From Onchidella celtica (lineage: Eukaryota > Mollusca > Gastropoda > Systellommatophora > Onchidiidae): a DNA stretch of 64,000 nucleotides. Made by a program: the position numbers and the translations under genes. The notes under the pieces were generated by a model that saw only the letters and a list, made by a program, of their open reading frames with translations, was not told the origin of the DNA and searched no databases. How positions within the stretch are numbered: the stretch's first letter is position 1; the number at the start of each line of letters is the position of its first letter. Where the stretch lies: contig OZ007570.1 in the NCBI GenBank assembly GCA_963931925.1, positions 65,031,370-65,095,369 on the forward strand. Direction: 5' to 3'. Shown here piece by piece: positions 1-12,826 of this stretch.

Positions 1-1840
1 TTGTATCCTTAGATCTATGCACTACATGTGCTCCACAAGCATAGCACAACATCACACCAAGGAGCTTAAACTATCTCCTTGCATCACACAGGAATCGGCG
101 TGGCACGCCCATTGAAATGTTGGCATAGAGACATTAAACTTTAACACCCTTTATTATTTCATGTATATTAAGATTCTTCTCGTGGTATGAAGCTGATGAC
201 AATCAAGTCCATCATGCTTTCTGCGCCGTCCACACGACTAAACGCAAGCGCTCGCAGGCCCTGGCATACAAACAAGCACATCTGAACGTTGTAAGCCTAA
301 CGACCAAAGCATGGCGAAACTTGCCTGAACAGATAGAAGTCAAGTCAACCGCTCAAACTTATCAACAGTGTTTCGGCATTATCTAATGTTCGGCGTTCTT
401 CAGGTGAGAAGTTTACTTTTGGATAATTCTCAAGTTAGCAAAGTCAACCAAACACCACAGTGCTCGTGTCCCAGGCGCCTAGATAACTACAGCGGTGCGC
501 ATGCGCAGAGAGTAAGGTGTTTCCCTTTAAAACTGGCGTCTGGGGATATCATGTGAAGAAATTTTCAGACGGGCTAAAAAGACCTATCTGATGCAGACAG
601 TCTTGTCTCTTAATCTGCTGGCAAATAAATAGGTAAAATGTCTGCCATGTTCACGTATACGCCTCTCTCAGTCTGTGGTATTCCGGTATCACAAAATTAT
701 TAAACGCAAAAAAAAAAAAAAAATCCTGCACAACCTGCACATTGGAGTACCGTACTGGTTACTCTCAAAATAAAGCAATGAAATGTATGGAAGAGAATAT
801 AAATATACATATTAGTCTACAATCTTTTTCAACTATCTAAAAATCAGTCATAACCTCCCGTCCCTTGTCTATCTATCTATCTATCTATCTATCTATCCAT
901 CCATCCATCCATTCCATCCATCCATCCATCCATCCATCCATCCATCCATCTATCTATCTATATCTATCTATCATCCTTCTGTTTGTATTTATGTCTATGT
1001 CTGTATGCCTGTTCCTTTATTAGCCACAACGGAATGATATCAAGATTCCAGTGCTCTATCTGCTGGTGGCATGTACCACATTGTTGAACCAATAGGCTCC
1101 AACGATATTCCTGCTGTTTGAGTTGAACTGACTGCCCAATCTACCTGCACGCCTTGGGAATATTTGTATGCGGGTGGGTTGCCCAGAAGACAGGCTTTGT
1201 TGCAGGAATGTTGTCACTGAAAGCACAGCTGTAATGTTTGTGGGTCATGACCATGGGAAGCCATGGCAACGCGGTTCTGGCTAACAACAAATTAATTTGG
1301 TTGGATTGATTTAAGATCTCATGCAATGTTCACACAACTATCTTACTTTAAATTTAAAAAAAAAAACTAGTATTCCTGTCGCTCGCCAAGACAACAGTTC
1401 TAAGCCTATGAATTGTAAATTAGAAAGTTAAAGCCAATACTGTTGCACAGTAGTCAGGTTAACCTTCATCATTAAATTTAGTATTCCGGACACGAGATAA
1501 CAATAATACCATTACATTGTGCTAACAGTGGGCATGAGTGTCAGTCTCTTTCATTTCATCTAGAAATAACAATATTCCATGACATGCCTATTACTGTGAA
1601 CTTGTAGGAATCCAAGAATCATTATCATGATACTGATAATGAAATTGAAATGACAAAGAAACCAAATGTATATTTCATCGATTTTTAACTTCTCGTCAAT
1701 TTCATTCATATTAATCATATCTTTACAAATTTTAATGATGTCTCGTTAGGAAAATTTAATTGATATATTATCATTAAAATTTTGTTAGATACAATTTTTA
1801 TAACACATCTACATTTTATTAATTAATAAACTGAACATAC
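1..1840. other. Non-coding stretch, no gene recognised
   Basis: I see no convincing coding exon here. The stretch is AT-rich and holds a CTAT/CCAT microsatellite at 868-972 and short A tracts. A splice-donor-like CAG|GTGAGA at about 400-408 has no convincing exon upstream of it. The segment ends at the target duplication of the first solo LTR. Confidence 0.5.
868..972. repeat. Compound CTAT/CCAT tetranucleotide microsatellite
   Basis: The tract starts as CTAT repeats, changes to CCAT repeats and returns to CTAT, with small interruptions. The block pattern suggests a C/T point change that then spread by slippage. Confidence 0.95.
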
Positions 1841-1845
1841 AACAT

Positions 1846-3070
1846 TGTCACGAGCAGAGTTAGGGTCTTGGGGATGTTACGACTGCACGAGAGGCAGCTA
1901 ACTCACACTCGGACACAACCACACAATAAAAGTATTAAATAACTAGAGCGTATATATGTCAGGCCGGTCAGGCCATAGTTTACATAAATATTAATAACAA
2001 AACAAAAGACAATAGGGGTATATATCCAAACCAAAAAAAACTAATTAATAACTTAATCTATGATATTCATGTAACTATGGAGGTACTGCAATCAATAGCA
2101 AATAGGTATATTATACGAAACTAGATATCAATTTAAAGTGACAGTTGAGTCGCCACTGGCCAGTCGCCAGGCAAACTCTCCATAAATCATATGGGCTTAA
2201 ATGTTAGGAGAGCCCAGTACGTTCAAAGCCTACAGAAGCACTCTTCGGCTTGTAGGTAATTTAAGCAGTTGCCAAAAGACTATATTTTATGCACAATCAC
2301 TATTCAATTCATCAACAATGTGCTATATTATTCTAATCATACTATGGCAATAGATCTATGATACAGGACACTCGTGGTCGAGTGCCAGCTGGGGTTTCCT
2401 TAGTCTTTCTATGAGGCTGTAGTTCTCTCTCTATCTCCGATCTCTATTATGCTTCAACAAATAAGATATATTACCATTGCTCACGCCTACTGGTAGGCGC
2501 GAACATCAATATAGCGCAGCGTGGGCTTTCAAAGGTCAGCCCACTCAGACCTTTCTTTCTAGAGCTCAGTCAGTCCGTTAGCAAGGACTTCTTGTCTTCA
2601 AAGCACACAGTTCAGGTACTGGTCAACCGGAGATACTTCACGACACGATGCTTCTGCTCGTCTGTATTCACCAAATCTGAACGTTACACGATGTTATATA
2701 CTATCTAACTACCCAGCGTGCTAGTCCGCTGGCCCAATTAGTTCAGCTATCTCATAGGTCGAAACCTCCCACCATTTTAATTGTAGTAATACGTCTGCAC
2801 TATTCTACCAGCCAGTTAACGTGCAAAAACTTGTCTAGTCATACTTAACAATGTCAACTAGCCCACCTTGTTTCACCCCTACTCCATTACTTATTAATCA
2901 CGAACATTAAAACCCACAAGCGTGAATCTAACAGTTTAACTTTACATTTATTTACTCACCAACTAATTTGGCGAGGACCGTTCAAGGCCACCAGCCAATT
3001 TCTCATGGCCCTGGTAAAACAACAACAACTCACTCTCTGCGTGAGTTTTAACAACATCTGAATCATGACA
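1846..3070 (-). mobile_element. Solo LTR of a Gmr1-like Ty3/gypsy element (copy A)
   Basis: This 1225-bp block starts with TGTCA and ends with TGACA on the plus strand, the usual LTR terminal inverted repeat. It is flanked by a direct 5-bp duplication AACAT (1841-1845 and 3071-3075). It aligns end to end with the LTR at 59438-60680 that belongs to a retrotransposon with recognisable pol, so the family is clear. No internal element sequence remains, so this is a solo LTR left by LTR-LTR recombination. Copies 12827-14070 and 59438-60680 share sequence that differs here, for example around 2075, so this is the more diverged and probably oldest copy. In element orientation it reads on the minus strand. 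Confidence 0.93.
2694..2700 (-). promoter_or_regulatory. TATA box of solo LTR A
   Basis: On the minus strand the sequence reads TATATAA inside the LTR. The same site is TATATAA in the LTR at 59438-60680 and TATAAAA in the LTR at 12827-14070. It probably marks the U3/R junction promoter. Confidence 0.55.
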
Positions 3071-6000
3071 AACATGATGATGAGATGAAAGTGGTCGTTG
3101 ACTGGAAGTAATTCATCTCAAACTTCACTGGAAAGAAACCAGCATCGAGAACATTTTAATCAGTGGATATTTGACTACGATAAAAGAAACAAAAAATGAT
3201 CTACTAACTTGACGTATTCGTTTCGCAAGACATCTTGTAAAATCTTTTCATTGAGAAAGAATTCATCAAAATACAATGCCTCACTGAATTATATCAAGTT
3301 CTCACCCTGTATTTCCTGAAGGTTGCGATTGCATTGTGAATTGTATAAAAATGATCTTTAGGAGCACAAATTTTGCCAAGAGAGCACAATACCTCAAAGC
3401 TGCGCCGATCGAGCCGAACTTCCCACAACGGGATGGAACAACGCAAGTGCCAAGTTGGAAAAAAAAAAAGGGTATTTGGACTCAATTGGCAGGAGTGTTT
3501 GCATGCGTTCATGTGGTTTGTTTGTCCATGCTCATTTACTTCGTCCGGAGTATTCTTCTCATGTAATGCATTCACAAAGAATAAATTCTCATGGAGGCAA
3601 GGAAAGGAGTTGAGGGAGAAATTACACCACTAACAAGGGGGAGAGGGTATGTCAAGAGCTCAGAATGCCAGCATACAGCTGGGTATGTACCTTTTAAATT
3701 CAATACATCCAAAGATTACGCAAAACCTCCTTGCTACTTGAAGACAAGCCCCAGAAGATGCGTGGAAGCAACAGTTTCCAGTGTTTTTCACCGCCATTCT
3801 GATTCCTCAAGTGGGTGCACCTACAGCCGTAATTCCATTAATTAGTACAAGTACCTTCGCATCCCTATACCAATTGGATTCAGGTGTACCATGGAGACAC
3901 ACAGAACGCAGGTATGTATCGGTGAAGCTACTGCAGCAGGACAGTCCAGTTTTAGGGAATTGAGACTGGCAGCTCACAACCATACAAATAATGTGTTTAT
4001 AAAGGTTGTAACTCTGAGCAAAGTCATAATGAAATGATCATCAACCATGCTGAGACCTGGAGACATGAAACTTTACCAAGCCATTTCGACACAGTCTCGC
4101 GGGAAGGCTGAACTTGTTTAATCCTCTTCTTACAGTGAACTTACATATCACTCCCTTAAAATTTGGATGTTTTTACCGGTGTCCAAACGACTAAACCCAG
4201 GAAACTTTTTGACTGCTTTAAACCTAACCTGGTGGATGGGATCATTGGATGAGTACATTCATATTTATGTTGAAGGAGTTGTGGGGTGCCGGCTCATGTA
4301 TTCTAAGGGTATAAGTTTGATGCAAATGCAAGACGCATGCAGTTTAACGTATGACGTAAATTTAAAATCGAAGTGCTCAGATTTGATAATACTTCAGATT
4401 TGCACCCGGGTTCAAAACCTTAAGCACGATATTTTTTTTTTAAATTAATTGGCTTTGGGGGTCCTGGTATAGTCTGAGTCATCCTGCACATTATTCTCTA
4501 TCTCCTTCTTCCTTCCGACAAGTGACATTAGATTGCTTTAGTTCTTAAGCACATAAAAGAACAGACTTTTTTCATAGTTTGTTTCCTCTTCCTTCTATTC
4601 CTAATCTACTCAATCATTCATTCAAAAGCGGCATCACCAGTAATCAACACAAAAAGAAGTACTTACTTTAACAACACAAAACAAAATCAAAGCAAATGAT
4701 CAAAAGGGGCACAAAAATGAAGTCATCATACTGACTGATCAACACTACACAATCAAATGATACGACCGCTCATACCACCGACCACGAAGCACCCGTATAA
4801 AAAACTGGGCATTGGCGAAATCTCCAGACAAACCGTTGTTGGTTGAAAATTGTTCTGGTAGTGTGGCCCGGGTAGAATCCACTTTCCAGCACCCACTCCT
4901 CCCCCCAACCACACGGTGATCTGTAGCATTAAATCATCTTCCGTGCCACCGACACATAATTATTATTGTGATTAAAGATGACGGAGACCTGCTTTCCTCA
5001 CACTGCATGAAATTTCTGTATCTAGTGGTTGCGAGTGCGTCTTAGATTTCACCGGCTAGCCGCGCGGCCATCATGCTTGTAGATGAGCCAACGAGGAAAA
5101 CCCACAATTAGTCTTAAGTGAAAGGAAAGTCTGGGTAACCATTCTATTGTGCCTGACAAACTGAAATCCGGCTTTGACTGAACCGCCCGAAAGCCATCAT
5201 CAGTACAAGCGGAAAGTAATTCTACTGTGGTAAATCTCTAATATACAAGTTACAATCATGAGTTTGGCAATCTAAAGAATCCCCTCGAATGGGTTAATAT
5301 ATTTTCTTAAGTAATGATAAATACACGCTGTTGGACAATTGTAAAATTGATTTTTGCTTTACTTGTCATTACAACGCAAACTAACTTCCAAAGTGAAAAG
5401 AATAACTTTGGGAAAGTTCAATGAGTGTGCCCTGTTGATATAATAATGATTTGATATACAGGACCTCATGATTATTTAGAACAGATTACATTATAAAACG
5501 GATTATCTGATCTCTCGGTTGTGAAGTTTAAACTTTTCTGAAACAAGATAGACAGGCCTGTTGTTCAAGGATTGTCTAGAAAAATGAGTGAAGACATCGC
5601 TCACTTCATTTGTGTGGCAAAAGCGGTTTGTGATATTTGAAATCCAGAAAGCTCATCGGTCTGAATAGTTTCAACATTTGATTTGATTGTAAGTTATCTA
5701 GAATTTTTTTTTTTTAATAATTGCAGAAGGCACATGGGGTAGTCTTTGGAACGGAATGACGAACGGCAGACAGAAAGAATACACAGTAAAGGTCGAGTGT
5801 GCCAATTGGGAAATGAGGCTGGGAAATGAAGAAGATAAATTGAATATATAATAATAATCACACTGAAATCACTTGAAAGAAGAAGGTGGGAAAAGTATAT
5901 TGCCTCAGGTATGCCCATTCACATTTTATTTCTGATACAATGTGGCCAAACACATGACAATGTATGCAATGTGATTACGGTAATTTGCATCACCGGTCAA

Positions 6001-6205
6001 TGTATCTTTGTCGCTGTTGTTACTTCGTAATTTATTTTTTAATAATAATATGTCCTGTCCCATCCATTCGGTCACATTTTAAACAGTTGTTTACTGCTGC
6101 GCGCAGTTCAAGCTGTTGGTACAGTACAGACTTTAATGGTTTTGTAAACTCTTTGTTTGTCAGTTCCTGAAGACAAGTTAGAATGAGTAATAATAAACAC
6201 AAATC

Positions 6206-6207
<2 letters not shown>

Positions 6208-6245
<38 letters not shown>

Positions 6246-6370
6246 TACACACACGCACACATACAGCATATGCATGTGTGTGTGTCTGTATGTTTGTGGT
6301 ATGTGGTGCATGTGAAAGAGAGAGAGAGAGAGAGGGTGTGTGTGTGTGAGAGAGAGAGAGAGAAAGAAGA
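6208..6370. repeat. Compound CT/CA...TG/GA microsatellite, self-complementary
   Basis: The order is (CT)n, (CA)n, a short spacer, (TG)n, a spacer, (GA)n, (TG)n and (GA)n. The left half (CT then CA) is roughly complementary to the right half (TG then GA), so a single strand could fold into a long imperfect hairpin. The ORFs here are low-complexity reads of the repeat. Confidence 0.9.
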
Positions 6371-7458
6371 ATTGCTCGCAAAACCACAAATAATTTTATT
6401 CAGGAACTTTTTGTGCACCGGTGCGGGCAAGTGACCCGCTGAGTCCAAGGGTTAATGTGAACCTCGGGGGATCTGGGAAGGTGGGGGCGCAAACAAAAAT
6501 AAGTACGGTAATAATGACAATTACGACTTCTTTATTTTTCTAACGTTCAACCATTTTAATAAAACTCGTGGCTGTAAAACAAGAAAACAAAAAGAAAAAT
6601 AGAACTAGAACGGAAATGTATGGCTTTCATCCACTTTGCTGAGGGCCCGGGTATTCTTACGTAGATTGTGTCATACAACATGTCAAGAATGTTCGAGTTA
6701 ACGAACACAATAAAAATTATTTAACATTATGTGGCAACGAAGACTATGAAGAAACCGCTAGTGTTTGGTACTGGCTACATCTAGAGTTATAGATATTTAT
6801 AGAAGTATAAATATTATCTCTTTGTGATGCATAATCGACTGTACAATGCGAAAGCAAGATCGATTTATGCATTCAGGGCTTCCAAGCAGCCTAATTTTGT
6901 CGCAATTTCTGTCACTTACTACAAATGAAGATGACAAAACATACTCGATTCCGGTGCCTACAAATAATTATGATCAAAACTTAGGTGGCCAGTTGAAGAC
7001 ATTTCGGGCAAAATGTGTGCGTCACTTAATTTCTTGTTTGCATCTCTGCCCCAGCCCACCTCATAGTCATGCGCGATCTGAGGCGCTCCACGGCATTGTA
7101 GAAACCTTCTAGTCTGGTCTGATAATGGTGAATGCGTGTTTCATGAAATAATTACTAAATGCTTTAAAATAGATCATCGTTCCCAAGACACACGTGACAG
7201 TTGAGTGTCCTCGTTAATTTCCGAGCGTGCTGTCGGAGCAGTAGGACCCGAGTGCACAGACGGTGCTCGCCTTCACTGCATTATGTCAAATTCGGTGAAA
7301 TATTCCAGAAATAATCTCCTTCCATTTCTGCCATTTCTTTTTTGTGTCAGTTGCGTGGAAGATTTATTGGAGTGTGCATTCTGGAGAAGGAGGGGGTGCA
7401 TGTGTAGGTTTGACGTAACGGGGCAGGGAAAAAAGTTAATGGCTGTAAGCTGAATGGA

Positions 7459-7467
7459 AGAGAGAGG

Positions 7468-7505
<38 letters not shown>

Positions 7506-7506
7506 T

Positions 7507-7557
<51 letters not shown>
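7459..7557. repeat. GA dinucleotide microsatellite
   Basis: About 99 bp of nearly pure GA repeats with a few GACA and GATA interruptions. Ser-Leu ORFs on the minus strand are artefacts of this repeat. Confidence 0.95.
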
Positions 7558-7715
7558 ATTCATAACAATATCTATGAATTAACTATTTTGCAAATTATTC
7601 ACGAGATGGAAAGCGTTTTTGCATCCATTTAATTAATAACGAAAAGATCTTTTTTTTTTCAAATTTGTGACATACTTTCACACTGTGGTCTGCGCCCGAC
7701 AAATGTTAAACGTTC

Positions 7716-7752
<37 letters not shown>

Positions 7753-7800
7753 AGATCATTTATATAGCGCCTAATCCAAACGAGTTTGCTCATGGTTTCT
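7716..7800. repeat. AAT microsatellite with adjoining 'tatatagcgcc' repeat fragment
   Basis: A run of about twelve AAT units (to 7750) is followed directly by ATTTATATAGCGCC. A trinucleotide tail beside such a conserved stretch suggests the end of a SINE or MITE that ends in AAT repeats. I recall similar sequence in marine invertebrates, but the family is not established here. Confidence 0.5.
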
Positions 7801-8876
7801 AATCCCGCATTTTCCCAACCTCTCGTCCTCGTCAGAAGATTTAGAATTAATAAAAATAAAACAAACACATAACATAATTATTAAATTCGTTTGTACAAAA
7901 AAAAAAAAACAACAATGTAAAAATAATCAAATCCACGAACACTGCGACATTTTTTTTTTTTTGGTCCTTTTTTTTTCTTGGAGTCATTGGGTGGGACTTG
8001 TATTGTCGAGCGTGTGTCATGAAATAATACACGAGAGCCTCAAATTGCAGGCTATGGCAGGAAAATGAACGGCTGACACGTCCTAGAAAGGACGGGACAT
8101 GAAGTACGTAACTATTGATCTGTAGGAACAATCTGCAGATGGGAGAGAGACAAAGGCTGGCGAATCCTGCCAAGTAATTGTAGGTTTATGCATTTGTTTT
8201 ATCAGTGGCTCATGTTCGTACATTGATTTCTAAATTACGCATGCACATATAAAACAAAACAAAATCTTCATCAATGATGTGACAAAATTGGTTGGAGTAT
8301 TCTGGGGGCTTTCTGTTGAAAGAATAAAAAATGTTTCCAAGGCGCCCAATTTCTAATTTGCTCAGATAACTTCATGTTTAGCCTCTCTGGAGATCTTCTC
8401 ACTGAAGACAATAAAATCGTCAAAGACCTTTGAAATCATGGTTAGCGGCGGGGCGATAAAGAACTAGTCCCTAATGAAATAAGATTTCTGCATCCCCGAT
8501 AGCGTGCCCCCCCCCCCCCCAAGCACACAACTACCAGCATTAATCAAGACAAAATGTCCCCGGTTGCCCCACCCCATATTGATGCCTGGTTCTGGAAAGT
8601 TGGCCCTGTCTGGTTCACTGCGCCTTCCCAGTGTTACTCATCACGAACGAGATGTTACAAAAAACACAAATCATAACTGAATTCGAGAAAGTGCGCCATG
8701 AAATAAGCCAAACTCAACCCGACAAAGATTAACCCCAGCTCTTCTTTTAGTTAAAAAGAAGAAGAGAAAGACAACAAATTAGCATTAAGACGACGCAGTT
8801 TTATACCTAATTATCGTCGTTGTTGGTAACCTGTTGGGTGGGTCATCCCCGTGGAAGACATGATTAAACTTATTAC

Positions 8877-9127
8877 CTGCAATGGCTGATAATAATGGGT
8901 CCATGATATGTCTTTTTCAGTTGCTGTGGGACAGCATGGATATTGAGCAGTTCACTGTTATGTAATGTGATGACGCTGACAGGTTCTGGGTGAACGACCG
9001 TCACTTTGATATGTGAGTTCATAATGTTAGGGAAGGCCGGCTTTGAGTTGATTTTGCTTGCTTGTGGGTCTTGGCATGTGACATGGGGTGTACACTTTCG
9101 TCCTCTCTCCGACCCCATCAGAGACAT
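8877..9127 (-). CDS. Possible coding exon with ATG, product unknown
   Basis: On the minus strand an ATG at 9127 opens 83 codons that run without a stop to a donor-like GCAG|GTAATA at 8877/8876. If spliced there, the piece leaves two bases of a split codon. The peptide is of ordinary composition, without low complexity. It begins SLMGSERGRKCTPH and holds a His/Val-rich stretch near its middle. I recognise no domain and found no partner exon nearby, and the Kozak context is poor. It could be a 5' exon of a real gene or a chance frame. No function is proposed. Confidence 0.25.
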
Positions 9128-9270
9128 AGTGCATTTTCAAAATGTATTTACGAAATGACACTTTCATTTTCAACAAATCGACACCTACACATGTGAACCA
9201 AGCCTACGACCTGAAGGAGGGAAATGAACCACAACCAGTACAACATTCTACTTTACAAAAAAGTGATTTC

Positions 9271-9273
<3 letters not shown>

Positions 9274-9332
<59 letters not shown>

Positions 9333-9341
9333 GAGAGAGAG
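9274..9341. repeat. GA dinucleotide microsatellite
   Basis: About 68 bp of GA repeats with one GGGA interruption. It causes a Glu-Arg-rich read-through ORF that is not a gene. Confidence 0.95.
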
Positions 9342-9759
9342 CAATCTACTCAATATAAATAGCAGCTGTGATCAGAGGACCGGGTCTGCTGGCTACTATC
9401 GCATTATGAGAGTACCACCACATACTATAACAATTCGACGCCACGGTAATCATACTGTGACACTGTCCTCATCATCACAGAGCATCCCGATGTCCTCCAG
9501 AGTGTTCCTGTGTCCCTGTTATTGTGACAGCAGGCTACTGACTGTTTTACATTAAATTGTCATTTAGCCAACTGTTAACGCAACGCACAGGCCTCGGTAG
9601 TCCTGCCATACTGTACAGGTGTGACAGACGCCCCTGTGCTGTCGTAAATTACAAGACAACACCAGTACCCAGACAAAGATATATGATTCGGGCAGTAAAT
9701 GTAAAGAAATATAAGGACATACGGTACACCAAAAAAAAAAACGAGGGCTTAAGCTAAGG

Positions 9760-10270
9760 CCATGACAAAAAAAAAAGGGGGGGGGGGAGGGCTATTAGGG
9801 AGTTGTCTCGTTACAGCGCAAGAGGAAATGCAGAATGATAGGTATATGAACCAGGATTTGGAAGGTGAGAAGATGGTGATGTTAAGTATTGTTGACATCA
9901 GGACTCAGAAGGCAACGATGATCGGGAGGAGAAGAATGGCAGGAAACAATGGAAAGTGGCAAGGAGGTGCCTTGTGATATTGGAGTAAGCTGATGGACGA
10001 TCTAGAGAAGGAGGAGTACGAAATTCATAGAGAGAGAGATCTAATTTTAAGATATACACTAAATTGAGCGGATGTGATAGACCATGAAACACAAAAAATG
10101 GAGTGAGAGAGAGGTGTCTGATGAGAAACGAAAGAACTGAAGAGGGAGGGGGTAGTTTGATAATGAGAAGAATAAATGGAGGGACGCAGGGGGAAATACA
10201 AGATCTGAAGTTGGAAGGCGAGGATTAAAGAGGTGGGAAGGGTGGTATCAGGCTTAAACATACTTTACAT
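9760..10270. other. Purine-rich strand-asymmetric block
   Basis: The plus strand is strongly purine (A and G) for about 500 bp, starting in an A-then-G homopolymer (9769-9788). It is not a simple repeat. ORFs on both strands are short and match no family I know. Such blocks can form triplex or R-loop structures. Confidence 0.5.
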
Positions 10271-12826
10271 TATTGTATTTCTCCGAGGATGACACATGAG
10301 AACTTGACAATGGTCATGAAAAAAAAAAAATCAGGAATACTTTTGAAAGCTCAGCCAATGTAAACAAAGGACAAGCCCATGCTCAAATGACACCTGTGGC
10401 TAGGGTTCCAGTCACCAGAGCCCACAGGCTGTAATTTGTACCTGCCCGACTGAATAGACTGACACTGAGACGTGGTTGCTGTGTGAGGATTTATGGCACC
10501 TGTCTCCAAAATCTCAACTTATCGTCTTCTGCTATCGATGGATACAATTTCCCCATGAGAAGCCGGGTCTTTCCTTGCGCTTAGCGCATTCTAACACAAT
10601 ATCAACCATCTGCAAAGGAAATGAGGTATTAGTGAGACATGTGTGAATGAGCTACATGTGTGTTTAGTCACATACAAAATAACAAACACAAAATCTGAGG
10701 ACATCAGTCGCTTGGCTGAAAATCCATTCAACATCCATCTTTCATACTATTGCAATAGCCCCGAACACTACACAGAGAGAGAGAGATTAATTGTCTAGTT
10801 TACTTTAGTTACATGTGATGTGTTCGGCACTGCAAAGACAAATTTCTCTATTGCTGAATTAACAATGTCATAAAAACTTAAATAAAGAAATGTGTATCGT
10901 TAACATGATCATACTAAAGTCTGTCTGACTGTTAGACGGGCACTTCATCAGTGACTCCGCTACAGCGGCAAAAATGGCCGGTTGGAATAGGCTAGGCGGC
11001 CCCAGCATATAAATAGGGGTTAACATTAACTACCTAGGTTATTGCTGCCTCCCGTAGAGTCGGACAATCGAAATTGTCATGCCCGTTTCAGAATGGTCTA
11101 TTTGTTTGAGCGTGCAACGTGGCCTGCCAATAATGGTGTGTGAACAGTTTATGACCTTATCATCATCATCATCACTTTATACGAAAAAGTTAGAAAGGGT
11201 CCTCTGTCAGCTGGTACGTGTTATATGTTTAATTTGAACATCCGGGCCGACATAACGTACGAAATATATTGACAGAGAAGATCAGAATGCTGATTAAAAA
11301 TTAAAAAAAACTTAACAAATAGTGTCACAGTATGTTAATGGAATATATTCAAACAAAGTCTACCGGTAGAAGTTTTGTACTTATTTGTATCTTGGTGTTG
11401 AAAAGGCCCAGAGTTGATGGCTGAACTCAGCTTTTTACCTGAAAATGCCTTGACATATGTCACTATCTTCAAAGAGCAAAAAAAAAAAAAAAGTATGGAT
11501 TCGCGAACAGTAGCAACCGCAGAACTGTGTATAAAAACGTTAATTCCTCCTGCATACCTTCGTCACAAACTGGTACCTGTGTTACCCACATTCACAAGAA
11601 TTCTCCAGATCTCCTCTACTTCCTCCTTCAGCTAACGTCACTCGATCTAGCCCTTTTCCACTCAAAATATAATTATAGTATACACCTACTTTATTCGCTG
11701 CATTACCGTGCTAAATGCAGAAGTCTCCAAGAAACAAAATTTAAATAAATTGCATGGCACAATCTTTCTCACACCTCTTCTTACTTCACACACAGCACAA
11801 CAAACAATAACCTCACTATCAGTAGGTGTCCATTATTTCATGCCGCACGTCAGGTTTAACTGTCACAGTCATGGCATTTTCATACCAAATAAAAATCTTG
11901 AAATATTAAGTCACTCTTACGTTCGGCAAATAAAACTGATTTCCTGTGTGATCAGAACTGACAAAGTTGACAAGTTTTAATCGCATTGCATGGGGGGGTT
12001 GTGAAGGGCAATTTGGAAACTCCTTGACAGCGTTTATGGTCGGGCTTAGGGGAGCAAGTATCACAGCCGTCATAAAGTCCTCACCTTCTTGACATTCACC
12101 GTACTGTACTTTCACAAGGTAGCTCCGTAAACACAATGTGTTGTACACTGAGACAAACAGTTGAGCAATGCAGTGGGGTCACAGACATGTTTATAAATGT
12201 TAACCATCATGTTGTCACTTTATTGTGAGCATTAAACTGGTTTTATAAAATTAGTGTCCATAACAAATCTTTGATAACATAAGTGTATTTATTCCAAAGT
12301 AGCTATAAGGAATGCTGAATACTGATATAGTGTTGAAACAATATCCGGATGGAAGGCGCATACACAATGTCCGCTACTGTCTATCCACTCATGTGCGAAT
12401 AACAGCAAGAATGGCATGCTCGAAAACACTACCCTGCCTTGCCCGTGCCACGCTTGTATATATGCACTAGATAACAGGAAACGGTTGATACGGAGAAAAT
12501 TGAGGGTATTTTATCTTATCTGATCGGATGTACACATTTGTCGTTCCAGGGTAGTGAGTAACCTCTAGCGTGGGGTCTGGACCGTACAAACCACACCCTA
12601 AACCTTGAACTTTTCCTTCCACAGTCACTCACAAGTTATCAAGATGGGGTTTATATCATATGGGGGGGGGGGGGGGAGAGGAGGTGATGAAACTGCTGTT
12701 TAGAGTAGATTCTCATTTGCTTGGATCTGAACTCGCTGTCGTGTTGAAATTGCACGAACACTCTACACTGTGTACTGAATTCTGCCAGCCTGAGCGACAA
12801 CATCATTCGTTTCCTCTCACACCCAC

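Larger units (their letters stand above)
3076..12821. other. Gene-poor stretch rich in simple repeats
   Basis: No gene is recognised. Simple repeats near 6.2, 7.5, 7.7 and 9.3 kb, a purine-rich block near 9.8-10.3 kb and one weak exon candidate at 8877-9127 are listed separately. At about 10610 the minus strand has a good acceptor (TCCTTTGCAG) followed by a short open frame that stops after 25 codons without a clear donor. The rest is AT-rich DNA with scattered homopolymers. Confidence 0.45.

Noticed and set aside
868-972. CRISPR-like regular repeats
   Set aside because: Tetranucleotide microsatellite without spacers; the genome is eukaryotic.
6032-6448. Ser/Leu/Thr-His-rich and Glu-Arg-rich ORFs on both strands
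   Set aside because: They are translations of CT/CA/GA microsatellites.
7273-7563. Ser-Leu repeat ORFs on the minus strand
   Set aside because: They read through the GA microsatellite at 7459-7557.
10575-10612. Minus-strand acceptor followed by an ATG frame
   Set aside because: Only 25 codons before a stop and no donor or partner exon.
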